64,000 nt of DNA from Paraburkholderia kirstenboschensis (GCF_904848585.1 NZ_CAJHCR010000013.1:1-64000); one strand, 5' to 3'; shown: positions 13,130 to 22,058, numbered from the stretch's first letter. Numbers and translations: made by a program. The notes: generated from the sequence alone by a model not told the origin.

Positions 13130-15437
13130 TTACGATTCCTTTAGTGTAGTTGTGGAACGAAGCATGTTGCTGGAGTTCGGCAAGCAGATTCGCGGCGCCG
13201 GCGACGCGGGGCGTTGCATCCGTCGGCAACGAACGCAGGCCGCGTTCGAGCGTCTCGATGGCTTCGGCGACGCGGCCAGTCGAGCGCAGCAAGTCGGCGA
13301 GATGGTGCGCGGCATCCACGCGCCCAGGCACCGAGCCGAACGCGAGTGCCGTCGACAGCGCCGTGCGCAGACCGAGTTCCGCGGCGTTCACGTCGCCGAG
13401 TGCCCACTGCGCGCGTGCGCGTGTGACGAGCAGCTTGCCCAGATACACGCGCTCCTGACGGGCGAGCGTCTCATCGATGGCCGTCGCCAGAATCGCCTCG
13501 CACGTTTTCGCGCGGCCGGCGCGCAGCAGCAATTCCCCGTGCTGCCACGTCTTGAACGAATAGAACAGGGCACCGCCATTGCAAACGACGTGGTTATCGT
13601 AACCGTCGAGCATGACAGTTTCCGCCTCGTCGGACTGCCCGAGCGCGCTGAGATGGCAGCCGCGCAGCACCTGCCCGACGCCCCGATAGAACGCGAAGCC
13701 GTGGGCGATCGACACCGACTCCAGTTCGCTCGCCAGCCGACCCAACCGGTCCACGTCATCGAACAGTGCGGCGAGCCACGCGGCGCCCTGCAGATTGACC
13801 ACGTGAGCGAGCGCGTGCACGCCCGGTTCGGAGGTGCGCAGGATCAGCATTTCCATGGCGCGGCGTGCCTGTCCGAAGGCGCCGATCTGATAGGCGGCGA
13901 GTCCTTCGAAAGTCAACGCGAGACTCGCGAGGTCGATCCCTTGCGAGCCGGTGCGGATGTCGTTGCGCCCCACGCCGAGCAGATTGCCGCGCGCGAGGCA
14001 GGCGAGGGCTTCTTCGCTGTCGCCGAGCCAGAACAGCGTGTTTGTCATCGCGACGTGGGCTTCGTCGAGCGACACGCGATCGCCGCCGTTCTGCGCGCGC
14101 TCCAGCATGTTCTGCGCGGTTGCACGAGCCTGCTTGAGTTGCAGCGTCGTCAACTGCGTGGTCCAGATGCCGAACTGGATCGCGGCGATTTCAGCAGGGG
14201 TGCAGACGCCTTCGCCGACCGCCAGCGCCGCGGCGTAGCAGGCGGTGGCTTCCGCATACAGCCAGCCGTGCACGCTGCGCAAGCTCATGCCCAGAAGGCG
14301 ATAGGCGTCGAACTGCAGGCGGCGCGCGGCATCCTGTTCGTGCGGCGTTTGCAGCACGTCGAGACAGCGGCGCAGCGGCGGAATCGCTTCGGCGAATTTC
14401 GATTCTTCGATCAACGCGCTTGCATGCTCCAGGCACTTGCGCGCTTCGCGGTGATGTTCCTCTCGCGACTTCAGACGTCGTTCGATTGTTTTGCGACCCA
14501 CGCCGAGCATTGCGGCGGCCGCACTCTTGTTGCCGCTTGTCCGTTCGAGCGCGCGGTCGATCAGCAGGTCCTCGGCGGCGCTGAGCTTGTCGCGGCCTTC
14601 GAGCTGCATCAGCATGTCGGCGAGACTCGCGCGCGACACAGGCCCGCTGGTCTCGTTGGCGAGAAACGGCTCGAGCGTATCCACGTCGATAACCGTGCTT
14701 TCCGCAAGCACGCTCAACTGGCTGATCAGATTGCGCAGTTGCCGGATATGACCAGGCCACGAGTGCTGCGCAAGACGCCGCAGCGCGGCCGGCGCAAACT
14801 CCAGGCGGCGCGTGTGTTGTAGCGCGAAGTGGTTGACGAGCGCGGGGATATCCTCGACGCGCTGCTCGAGTCCCGGCACAGCGAGTACGAAGACCGCGAG
14901 CCGATAGAACAGATCCTCGCGGAAGAGTCCCGCGCGCGCGAGTTCGCGCAGGTCGCGGTGCGTCGCGGCAACCACGCGTCCGGCAAAGTGCAGACTGGTC
15001 GACGATCCCAGCGGACGGAATGTGCGCGTTTCAAGTACGCGCAGCAGTTTCGGCTGCATCGCGAGCGGCAATTCGCCGATTTCATCGAGCAGCAGCGTGC
15101 CCTTGCCAACCTGCTGGAAAAGCCCCTGGCGGTTTTCGCCCGCGCCGGTGAATGCGCCTTTGACGTGCCCGAACAGTTCGGCTTCGACGAGATGTTCGGG
15201 AATCGCGCCGCAATTGACGTCGACGAATGGTTGATCCTGGCGCAGGCTGTGTGCATGAACACGGCGCGCAACGAGCTCCTTGCCAGAACCGGTCGGCCCG
15301 ATAATCAGCAGCGGATGATCGGTGGGAGCAACCCGATCGATCATCCGGACCAGTTGGCGAAACGCTGGCGCGCCGCCGACGAAAGAGCCGGAGTCGGCCT
15401 TGTCGTCGGCGAACGGAACGACTGGGGTATAACTCAT
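13119..15437 (-). CDS. sigma-54 AAA+ regulator with C-terminal TPR-like sensor half
   Basis: A 772-residue protein with unusual domain order. The AAA+ sigma-54 interaction domain begins almost at the N-terminus (about 20-250: GPTGSGKE Walker A, GAFTGA loop, LLLDEIGEL Walker B). A Fis-like helix-turn-helix follows near 320-345 (NKSAAAAMLGVGRKTIERRL). The remaining 430 residues are Ala/Leu-rich paired helices resembling tetratricopeptide repeats, with no N-terminal receiver, GAF or PAS domain. Ligand or protein sensing is therefore likely C-terminal. ATG 15437 is preferred over 15494 because the extra 19 residues are not conserved-looking. It is the first gene of an operon and overlaps the DUF917 gene, so it probably controls its own operon. 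I found no clear sigma-54 promoter upstream of it. Confidence 0.88.
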   Translation of the reverse strand: MSYTPVVPFADDKADSGSFVGGAPAFRQLVRMIDRVAPTDHPLLIIGPTGSGKELVARRVHAHSLRQDQPFVDVNCGAIPEHLVEAELFGHVKGAFTGAGENRQGLFQQVGKGTLLLDEIGELPLAMQPKLLRVLETRTFRPLGSSTSLHFAGRVVAATHRDLRELARAGLFREDLFYRLAVFVLAVPGLEQRVEDIPALVNHFALQHTRRLEFAPAALRRLAQHSWPGHIRQLRNLISQLSVLAESTVIDVDTLEPFLANETSGPVSRASLADMLMQLEGRDKLSAAEDLLIDRALERTSGNKSAAAAMLGVGRKTIERRLKSREEHHREARKCLEHASALIEESKFAEAIPPLRRCLDVLQTPHEQDAARRLQFDAYRLLGMSLRSVHGWLYAEATACYAAALAVGEGVCTPAEIAAIQFGIWTTQLTTLQLKQARATAQNMLERAQNGGDRVSLDEAHVAMTNTLFWLGDSEEALACLARGNLLGVGRNDIRTGSQGIDLASLALTFEGLAAYQIGAFGQARRAMEMLILRTSEPGVHALAHVVNLQGAAWLAALFDDVDRLGRLASELESVSIAHGFAFYRGVGQVLRGCHLSALGQSDEAETVMLDGYDNHVVCNGGALFYSFKTWQHGELLLRAGRAKTCEAILATAIDETLARQERVYLGKLLVTRARAQWALGDVNAAELGLRTALSTALAFGSVPGRVDAAHHLADLLRSTGRVAEAIETLERGLRSLPTDATPRVAGAANLLAELQQHASFHNYTKGIVNGI

Positions 15438-16001
15438 TAGAAAGTAGGCTCCACATGATCCGCGTGCGGCGCTACGCGGAAATGGCCGTCGCAAGGACGG
15501 CAGTCATGCATCGATCCGGTGTCTGACGAACTTCCGATTCCGCTGTCGGAATAGTCCGCCTATGAAGTGACAGAGTATGAAGGTTAGTTGTCGATGTTGT
15601 CCTTCGAAAATAATCCTCGCGCCAGTACTTATGCGCTTTTCATCGCGCATCGAAACAGCATAAAAAGACGGGTGGCCGCCGCGGCGCAAGCGCGCCACGC
15701 CGGCTCACGGTACGTGGCTGGTATAACGGCGCCGCGCCAACGGTTCTTTAATGGCTGCGCGTGGTGTACATCGTGTACATCGTGTACAGGGGGGGTGCGT
15801 GTGGCCGCTGCCGGGCCGGCGATGTGAGGCGAAGGTAGTTGAACAGCCAGTTGGGTGCAGCTTTGTTGCGCATTGACGCGCAGGCTTCGATTTGTGAAAT
15901 CGCCTCGGGCCGGTGACAACGATAGACGAGCGTGACGATCTATGATCGCCATGCTCGTGTTGCTTTATGACCGACCGATGCAACGGCCGGACAATCGGTG
16001 C
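15438..16001. other. intergenic region with a dyad and 9-bp tandem repeats
   Basis: No gene is supported in these 564 bp. ATTCCG-CTGT-CGGAAT (15537-15552) is a dyad about 100 bp before the TPR regulator. GTGTACATC is repeated in tandem at 15764-15772 and 15773-15781 with a partial third copy to 15788, giving three TGTACA palindromes 9 bp apart. A minus-strand frame over 15504-15698 shows no domain or ribosome site. Confidence 0.45.
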
Positions 16002-16412
16002 TTACGGCCCGACGCGCAGGACGACTCCCGTGGAAATCTGCACCATCAGATAGTCGCCGCCAACGCCGACCCACGAATAGCCACGCGGCGGCGGAGCCAG
16101 CCGGTACGCGCGCCAGTCGTCGATCACATACTGACGGTCGCGGTATTCGGGAGGCAGGCGATCGCCCTTGCGCCAGTGTCCGGGCGCGTTCGCGGAGTTG
16201 CCTGGGCCGTCGGGGCTGTGTCCGGGCGGCATCTGCTTGTGGCCATGACCATTCGATTCATGACCATGGTTGGACCCATGACCGTGGCTCTCTTCGTGAC
16301 CGTGGTCGCCGCCCTTGCCGGGGTTGTCGTGCGGCGGTTGTGCGAGAACGAGCGACGAAGCCAGCATACCCGCGCTCATCATCGACGCGAGAAATATGCG
16401 GGATTTAATCAT
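16002..16412 (-). CDS. RcnB-family periplasmic metal-homeostasis protein
   Basis: A 136-residue exported protein with a signal peptide ending LVLAQP (about residue 25). A histidine-rich segment (residues 30-65, many HGH units) likely binds nickel, cobalt or copper. The C-terminal RcnB domain is clear: GHWRKGDRLPPEYR, VIDDWRAYRLAPPPRGYSWV and DYLMVQISTGVV. RcnB proteins modulate nickel/cobalt efflux in enterobacteria, but the long His-rich insert is not part of the canonical E. coli protein. It is monocistronic, with an inverted repeat 76-127 bp upstream of its start. Confidence 0.85.
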   Translation of the reverse strand: MIKSRIFLASMMSAGMLASSLVLAQPPHDNPGKGGDHGHEESHGHGSNHGHESNGHGHKQMPPGHSPDGPGNSANAPGHWRKGDRLPPEYRDRQYVIDDWRAYRLAPPPRGYSWVGVGGDYLMVQISTGVVLRVGP

Positions 16413-16487
16413 TGACTATCTCCTGGGAACTAGCAGCTTGAAGGTTGCAGGGCACTGAAACGGACAACCGGAGCTAAATCCGTCAGG

Positions 16488-16539
16488 TTTGTATGTTAGC
16501 TGGCCGCAGTCACCGGCGCGCATACAAAATCTTGCTAAC
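16488..16539. promoter_or_regulatory. nested inverted repeats upstream of the rcnB-like gene
   Basis: TTTGTATG (16488-16495) pairs with CATACAAA (16521-16528), and the adjoining GTTAGC (16495-16500) pairs with GCTAAC (16534-16539). They are 76-127 bp upstream of the RcnB-like start, a possible operator region. Confidence 0.4.
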
Positions 16540-16698
16540 TGTTGCTCGCACAACTAGCGATGTTTTGCGTGCATTCGCGTAGCCCACAGCCGCAGTTCCC
16601 TTACGCTTTGCCGCGAATTCGCGATTCAAAGCTATGCCATGCATCGGAAAAATGCATTGGAAATTCTCCGATGCCGGCTTATCGCGGCACCGTATCTG

Positions 16699-16947
16699 CT
16701 AGCTCGTGCTGATTGCAATCTGCGAGGCGGCGCTATTCGAAGCTTGCGCTTCGAGTTCGTCGAGCCGCAGCAGAAGAAGGTCGAGCGAACGCAATTGCGC
16801 GTTCGTAAGGTGCTGCGAATCGAGCAGTCGATGAAGCCGCAGGCGCCAGTAGGCGGCCGGCAGGATCGGCCCCGCGAGATCTCCTGCCATTGACGCGCTC
16901 ATTACTCGCGCAAGATGCGCGATCTCCAGGTCTATTAAAGTGACCAT
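16699..16947 (-). CDS. small protein of unknown function, YWR family (copy 2)
   Basis: An 82-residue helical protein starting MVTLIDLEIAHLARVMSASM with LPAAYWRLRLHRLLDSQ in the middle and a Leu-rich C-terminal helix. It aligns over most of its length with the 62-residue protein at 10182-10370 (HL-x-RV-x-S, P-x-x-YWR-x-R). AGGTGGGG lies 4-5 nt before ATG 16947. Nothing is known of its function; the absence of secretion signals suggests a cytoplasmic partner-binding role. Confidence 0.6.
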   Translation of the reverse strand: MVTLIDLEIAHLARVMSASMAGDLAGPILPAAYWRLRLHRLLDSQHLTNAQLRSLDLLLLRLDELEAQASNSAASQIAISTS

Positions 16948-17210
16948 GCCCCACCTCGCAACGTTCGTTCTTGTTGTCTAACCAAGAGCTATTAAACATT
17001 AGTCCAAATGCGGCAAATAACCAATCAGGTCGATTATTGGCAGATGGCTAATGCCTGCAGCGCTCTTTTGGGAAAATGCACACAGCATCAGGCGCAAGCG
17101 GAAGCCGAGGTCTTTTCCGTTGCGACAGCAAATGGTAGATATTCCTGGTTACCGGCTGTTGCAATTTACACGATTTGCCGAGAGTCACGCTTAACACATC
17201 TTCACACGCG

Positions 17211-17260
17211 ACGACACATAACGACACGCAACGACACACGACTGCATGCGACGGCATGCA
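17211..17260. repeat. five in-phase decamer repeats
   Basis: Decamers ACGACACATA, ACGACACGCA, ACGACACACG, ACTGCATGCG and ACGGCATGCA follow without gaps. The first three share ACGACAC; the last two share GCATGC. The stretch lies in the 352-bp gap 16948-17299, in which I see no gene. Confidence 0.6.
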
Positions 17261-17299
17261 ACCCAACGCGGGCCGCATGCCGTCTCTCGCAGTCGCAAC

Positions 17300-18028
17300 T
17301 CAGGCTCTGCTTCGCGGCGAAACAACGCGATTGTTGCCCGGTACTGCATTCCGGCCAACGGCCGAGCCGCCGCTTTCTTCCACGGGCGGTTGATGGCGGA
17401 AACCTGCATTGCCCGACACGATCGCGATAATCGCGCCGACGATCAGCGCCGCGAAAGAGAACCAGCTCGCGCGAGCGACGCCGCGTGCAGCCGTATCAGC
17501 GGCTTCGCGCGCCTGTTGTCCGGCTTCGGGGCTGGACGCCATCGACGCTGCCGACGCGATGGCCGACTGCATCTGCTGCTTGGCGGTGTCGACCATGGAG
17601 TTGGTCCCGCCTGCCTGGTTGGCCGCGGTCGCGCCCACTTGCGCGCCGACTTGCGCACTCGTCGCCGCGACACTACCCGCAGTGCTAACCGCGCCCGTGA
17701 TGAGCGAAGTCATCCCGTAGAGGATGAACAGCGTCATCACAGCCCATGCTAGCAGGCCGTGCAGCCACCCGAGCACGGGCGCACACCGTCCTGCGTAGTA
17801 CGAACCGACGAAGACCGCGAGAACCGTCGTTATGATTACCCACACGCCGGAGCCGAAGCCGAAGCCTTGCAGCGGGTCGGGTTTGGACATCGGCGCGAGC
17901 AACGACGCGCCGATTGCCGTGCCTAGCACGCTCATGACCAGATAGACGATCATTGAGAGAATAACGCCCGCGAAAATCGGGCCCCATGACAGCCGAGGCA
18001 GGCCGTCTTGTGTCGTGAGAAGTTTCAT
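17300..18028 (-). CDS. integral membrane protein of unknown function
   Basis: A 242-residue inner-membrane protein. Helices lie near residues 14-45 (WGPIFAGVILSMIVYLVMSV), 60-80, 85-115 and 190-207 (WFSFAALIVGAIIAIVSG). Between the third and fourth is an Ala/Gln-rich amphipathic stretch (about 115-185), possibly a periplasmic coiled-coil-like loop. The C-terminal tail is polar. I do not recognise a functional family. Start ATG 18028 follows a run TGCAGGAGACATC that includes a strong GGAGA site. Confidence 0.7.
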   Translation of the reverse strand: MKLLTTQDGLPRLSWGPIFAGVILSMIVYLVMSVLGTAIGASLLAPMSKPDPLQGFGFGSGVWVIITTVLAVFVGSYYAGRCAPVLGWLHGLLAWAVMTLFILYGMTSLITGAVSTAGSVAATSAQVGAQVGATAANQAGGTNSMVDTAKQQMQSAIASAASMASSPEAGQQAREAADTAARGVARASWFSFAALIVGAIIAIVSGNAGFRHQPPVEESGGSAVGRNAVPGNNRVVSPRSRA

Positions 18029-18132
18029 GATGTCTCCTGCAGAGAGGGAAGAGGTCGCCTGGTGCCGCGCACATAGCCCGGCACTTCCGCTTGCGCAAGC
18101 GCCATGCCGTGAACGGCCCGTGACGCGCCGCG

Positions 18133-19038
18133 TCAGCGCCTTGGCGCGCTATAAGCGCCGGCTTCCTCGATCAGCCAGGTTCTGAAGAGTTCGAGTGGTT
18201 TGCCGTGACTTAGCTCTGTCGGGTAGACCAGGTAGTACGCGGATTCCTCGACCGTGGTGGCCGCGAACGGAATAACGAGGCCGAGTTGCGAGAGCTGTTC
18301 GTCGACGAAAAATTTTGGAACGAGGGCGACGCCGAGGCCAGCGGCAGCGGCACTGATCAGCATGGAGTGCAGTTCGTACCGGACGCCTTGCATCGTGGCG
18401 TTATCTTCGACGCCGAGATTCGCGAACCAGCGGGACCAGGCGTCGGGGCGCGTGGTCGAATGGAGAAGCGGGTAGTTCAGTAATTCGTGTGCTCTCCTGA
18501 CGGGCTTCGCAAGCAGTGACGGCGCGCAGACCGGCACCACTTCCTCGCCGAACAGATAGTCCGACGAGGTGCCCGGCCAGGTCGGCTTGCCATAGTGAAT
18601 GGCGGCTTCGAAATGCGACTCTTCGAAGGGGAACGGGTCGGTGCGCACCCCCATGTTGATTCGAACGTCCGGGTTGCGATCGTTGAAGTCCTTCATTCGC
18701 GGAATCAGCCATTGCGACGCAAACGTGGGAAGCACCGCCAGTTCGAGGTAACCGCCGCCGCTGCCGTGCGCAATGATCGACAAGGTGTCGCGATCCAGGT
18801 TCTCCAGCGCGCGGCGCACCTGCGTGCCATACAGACGCCCGGCGCGAGTGAGCATCACGCGCTGCTTCGAGCGGACGAACAGGCGCACGCCAAGATTCGA
18901 TTCGAGCGTCGCGATTTGCCGTGAGACCGCGCTCTCCGTGAGGAACAACTCTTTCGCAGCATGAGTGAAGCTTTCGTGCCGCGCCGCGGCCTCGAAGGCC
19001 AGCAACGCGCTCGTGCCGGGAATCTTGAACTTGCGCAT
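18133..19038 (-). CDS. LysR-type regulator, GcvA-like, probable regulator of the lysine/pipecolate cluster
   Basis: A 301-residue LysR protein with the GcvA/AmpR-type start ALLAFEAAARHESFTHAAKELFLTESAVSRQI and effector-domain signature LGVALVPKFFVDEQL. It is divergent from the DUF1338 gene, with a 178-bp intergenic region that carries three TTGGCTA-type repeats. This arrangement fits control of the aminoadipate catabolism genes to its right. The inducer may be a pathway intermediate such as pipecolate or 2-aminoadipate, but this is inference from position only. Confidence 0.85.
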   Translation of the reverse strand: MRKFKIPGTSALLAFEAAARHESFTHAAKELFLTESAVSRQIATLESNLGVRLFVRSKQRVMLTRAGRLYGTQVRRALENLDRDTLSIIAHGSGGGYLELAVLPTFASQWLIPRMKDFNDRNPDVRINMGVRTDPFPFEESHFEAAIHYGKPTWPGTSSDYLFGEEVVPVCAPSLLAKPVRRAHELLNYPLLHSTTRPDAWSRWFANLGVEDNATMQGVRYELHSMLISAAAAGLGVALVPKFFVDEQLSQLGLVIPFAATTVEESAYYLVYPTELSHGKPLELFRTWLIEEAGAYSAPRR

Positions 19039-19122
19039 GTTAATTCCGAAAAGTCATCAAGTGGCAATTTTATCTCGCTTTACGCCGCTTGCAACACTTT
19101 GAATAATGCGGTTCACGTATGC

Positions 19123-19156
19123 TTGGCTATTCCTTTGGTTATCCCTTGGCTACCGG
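19123..19156. repeat. three tandem TTGGYTAYYCC-type repeats in the divergent promoter region
   Basis: TTGGCTATTCCT (19123), TTGGTTATCCC (19135) and TTGGCTACCGG (19146) start 12 and 11 bp apart, on one face of the helix. They lie between the LysR gene and the DUF1338 gene and may be regulator half-sites. Confidence 0.45.
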
Positions 19157-19216
19157 TTTCGGTATGCCGTCGTTGAACACCTTCCGCTGCGGCGGTGCGC
19201 CCCGAGATAAAAGCAA

Positions 19217-20245
19217 ATGCGCAATTCGAACGTTGAACGCCTGTTACTGAAACTGCTTGGTCCCGCTAAAACGGAGTCGCTCTTTACAACCCTGAGATTC
19301 CCCAGCGCGCTCGCGGATTGGGAAGACGGCACCGTGACGCGCGCCGAACTCGCGCAGGCGATGAACATGGCCTTGTTCGAGGATCTGCTGGAGCGTTCGC
19401 CGAATGGGCGCGCCTATACGACCGAAGCAATCGCGAACGGCGGATCTGTGTATTTCGATCATGGCGCGTTGCGCACCGTGCGGTGGGAGAGCAATGGGGC
19501 GCTACCGCCTGGCGAAGCGGCGTTCACTCGCATCCTGCGTCCGCTCGGTTTCAGGCTGAACGGCCGCTATCCGCTCGACAAGCTGGGCATGACCGGCCGC
19601 GCGTATGCGCATGAAGACGCGCCGGATGAAATCGCGCAGTTCTTCGTGAGCGAGTTGCATCCCGAACGCTTCTCCAGCGAATTCCAGCAGGCGGTCACTA
19701 ACGTAGTGAATTCGTCGAAAGATCCGTTGACGCCGCTCGCCGTTTCGCAACTCTGGGAACTGGAGCGCGAAGGCTCGCTTCCTATCGACGCAGCTCACAA
19801 GCTGCTGCCGGTCATTGTCGGCGCGTTCGCTCGCCAGCACGCTCTGCCGAGCGAGGCGGATTACGAAGTCCTGTTGCGCGAGTCAGCGGAAATGGCGTGG
19901 ATCGCTACCGAAGGCAACGCCTTCAATCACGCGACGGATCGCGTCGAAGACGTGTTCACGCTGTCGGAAGAAGAGAAAGGCAAGGGGCGGCCCATGAAGC
20001 CCGAGGTCGAGCGCTCGCGCTCCGGCCGTGTATTCCAGACCGCCTATCGTGCGGATACGGTCGAGCGCCAATTCCGATCCGTTGGCGACAAGCTCGTCAC
20101 TCGTACGGTGCCCGGCTCCTTTTATGAGTTCATTACTCGCAAGCGCACGTTCGATCAGACATCGCGCAGCTGGGTTACGGACCTGCGTTTCGACGCCGGT
20201 AATGCACAAGGCATTTTCAAAATGACCGCAAACGCGGCACAGTAG
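19217..20245 (+). CDS. hglS: DUF1338 family 2-oxoadipate dioxygenase/decarboxylase (HglS-like)
   Basis: A 342-residue iron(II) enzyme that in Pseudomonas converts 2-oxoadipate to D-2-hydroxyglutarate. The predicted metal triad is H82 (VYFDHGALRTV), H238 (GNAFNHATDRVED) and E304 (GSFYEFITRKR); the 156-residue His-His spacing equals that of HglS, and R86 matches its substrate arginine. It is the first gene of a rightward run with the semialdehyde dehydrogenase, FAD oxidase and aminotransferase genes, which together make up the steps from pipecolate to 2-hydroxyglutarate. The last enzyme, a D-2-hydroxyglutarate dehydrogenase, is not in the window. Confidence 0.88.
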   Translation: MRNSNVERLLLKLLGPAKTESLFTTLRFPSALADWEDGTVTRAELAQAMNMALFEDLLERSPNGRAYTTEAIANGGSVYFDHGALRTVRWESNGALPPGEAAFTRILRPLGFRLNGRYPLDKLGMTGRAYAHEDAPDEIAQFFVSELHPERFSSEFQQAVTNVVNSSKDPLTPLAVSQLWELEREGSLPIDAAHKLLPVIVGAFARQHALPSEADYEVLLRESAEMAWIATEGNAFNHATDRVEDVFTLSEEEKGKGRPMKPEVERSRSGRVFQTAYRADTVERQFRSVGDKLVTRTVPGSFYEFITRKRTFDQTSRSWVTDLRFDAGNAQGIFKMTANAAQ

Positions 20246-20412
20246 GCGTATCTCAAGCCGATTCAACCGCAAGCCGGCATTTCCTATCAGAAATTCCGCT
20301 TGCTAATCAACGGCCGCAGCGGGGGCGGTTGGTGTTGCCGGCAAAAACCCGCGCGTGTATAGTTTCCGAACGTACCAAAATTTCGTATTGGAAATTCAAA
20401 GAGGTCTCAATC

Positions 20413-21912
20413 GTGAAAGCATCCGTCATTCTCTCGGAACTCGGCATTTCCCATCTCGCGGAAGCGGGCGATATTGCCGTTCATTCGCCGATCAACGGTG
20501 AACTCATCGGCCATGTAGCGAGCAAGACGGTTGCCGAGGTCGACGCCGCACTGGCTAACGCGCAAAAGGCTTACGCAAGCTGGCGCAACGTGCCGGCGCC
20601 GCGCCGGGGAGAACTGGTGCGTATTCTGGGTAACAAGCTGCGCGAGCAGAAGCACGCGCTCGGCAGCATCATCACGCTCGAGACAGGCAAGATCCTTCAG
20701 GAAGGCCTGGGCGAAGTGCAGGAAATGATCGACATCTGCGACTTCGCAGTTGGGCTGTCGCGTCAGCTTTACGGCTTGACCATCGCGTCGGAGCGGCCGG
20801 GCCATCGCATGGCTGAAACGTGGCATCCGCTCGGCGTGTGCACCGTCATTTCCGCGTTCAACTTTCCCGCAGCCGTGTGGTCGTGGAATGCGGCGCTTGC
20901 GCTGGTTTGCGGCAATGCGGTCATCTGGAAACCGTCGGAAAAGACACCGCTCACCGCGCTTGCAGTCGACAAGATTCTGCAAGACGCGTTGAAGGAATTC
21001 GGCGACGCTCCCGAAGGCCTCACGAGCGTCGTGAACGGTGGCCGCGATGTCGGCGCAAAGCTGGTTGCCGATCCGCGTTCCAATATCGTGAGCGCGACGG
21101 GCAGCACGGAAATGGGCCGCGCGGTCGGCGTCGAAGTGGCGCGCCGTTTTGGCCGCTCGATTCTCGAACTCGGCGGCAATAACGCGGGCATCGTCTCCGG
21201 CAGCGCCGATATGGAACTGGCGCTGCGCGGCATCGTCTTCTCTGCGGTCGGCACGGCCGGTCAGCGCTGCACGTCGCTGCGCCGCCTGTTCGTTCACGAA
21301 AGCGTGTACGACAAGGCCGTCGAACGATTGAAGGCGCTATACAGCAAGGTCGTGATCGGCAATCCGCTGGAGCAGGGCGTATTGATGGGGCCGCTGATCG
21401 ACGAGCAGTCGTTCAACCGCATGCAAGCGGCACTTGAACAGGCAAAGAGCGAAGGCGGCAAGGTGTTCGGCGGCGAGCGTCATGCGGTGGCCGGCAATGA
21501 GAAGGGCTTCTATGTTCGTCCGGCAATCGTCGAAATGCCTTCGCAAACATCGGTGGTGCTGAAGGAAACCTTCGCGCCGATTCTCTACGTGCTCAAGTAC
21601 AGCGATTTCAATGACGCGATCGGCGGAAACAACGCAGCGGTTCATGGTCTTTCGTCATGCGTCTTCACGACCGACCTGCGTGAAGCGGAGCGATTCCTGT
21701 CGGCGTCGGGCAGCGACTGCGGTATCGCGAACGTGAACATCGGACCGAGCGGTGCGGAAATTGGCGGTGCGTTCGGCGGCGAAAAGGAAACGGGCGGCGG
21801 CCGCGAATCGGGCTCCGATTCGTGGAAAGCCTATATGCGGCGCGCGACCAACACCGTCAACTATTCGTCGGCACTGCCGCTCGCTCAGGGCATCGATTTC
21901 AACATCGGCTGA
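20413..21912 (+). CDS. amaB: aminoadipate semialdehyde dehydrogenase (ALDH7 family)
   Basis: A 499-residue NAD-dependent aldehyde dehydrogenase of the antiquitin/AmaB type. Family hallmarks are MAETWHPLGVCTVISAFNFP (residues near 136), catalytic Glu252 in ILELGGNNAGIV and catalytic Cys286 in GTAGQRCTSLRRLFVHES. The ALDH7 C-terminal EKETGGGRESGSDSWKAYMR is also present. The enzyme oxidises 2-aminoadipate 6-semialdehyde (in equilibrium with piperideine-6-carboxylate) to 2-aminoadipate. GTG 20413 is chosen as start because AAAGAGG lies 9-15 nt upstream and the preceding in-frame residues look like leader DNA. It sits 167 bp after hglS and before the oxidase gene. Confidence 0.9.
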   Translation: MKASVILSELGISHLAEAGDIAVHSPINGELIGHVASKTVAEVDAALANAQKAYASWRNVPAPRRGELVRILGNKLREQKHALGSIITLETGKILQEGLGEVQEMIDICDFAVGLSRQLYGLTIASERPGHRMAETWHPLGVCTVISAFNFPAAVWSWNAALALVCGNAVIWKPSEKTPLTALAVDKILQDALKEFGDAPEGLTSVVNGGRDVGAKLVADPRSNIVSATGSTEMGRAVGVEVARRFGRSILELGGNNAGIVSGSADMELALRGIVFSAVGTAGQRCTSLRRLFVHESVYDKAVERLKALYSKVVIGNPLEQGVLMGPLIDEQSFNRMQAALEQAKSEGGKVFGGERHAVAGNEKGFYVRPAIVEMPSQTSVVLKETFAPILYVLKYSDFNDAIGGNNAAVHGLSSCVFTTDLREAERFLSASGSDCGIANVNIGPSGAEIGGAFGGEKETGGGRESGSDSWKAYMRRATNTVNYSSALPLAQGIDFNIG

Positions 21913-21932
21913 GCGTTTTGCGCTGCATGTAC

Positions 21933-21959
21933 ACGGCTGTTTAACCACGGCCGTTTTTT
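21933..21959 (+). terminator. weak terminator-like hairpin after amaB
   Basis: ACGGC (21933-21937) pairs with GCCGT (21950-21954), followed by six T. The stem is short with a 12-nt loop, so it may only reduce read-through into the oxidase gene. Confidence 0.35.
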
Positions 21960-22058
21960 CCGCGAGCTGTCGTTGCGGCCCTGCCGGACAAGTCGGCCAC
22001 TGTATGTCGGCGGGCCCTTTTCCGGGGCCGCCCGGTCATGTGCAACCTGGAGCGAGTC

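Noticed and set aside
13047..14822. Long plus-strand reading frame (591 codons) opposite the TPR-type regulator
   Set aside because: Arg/Ala/Gln-rich shadow of a GC-rich gene, no ribosome site, no recognisable domain.
15504..15698. Possible 64-residue minus-strand protein
   Set aside because: No ribosome site or recognisable motif, and it overlaps a dyad that looks regulatory.
15764..15788. CRISPR-like short repeats
   Set aside because: Three 9-bp units without spacers are not a CRISPR array; no cas gene is present.
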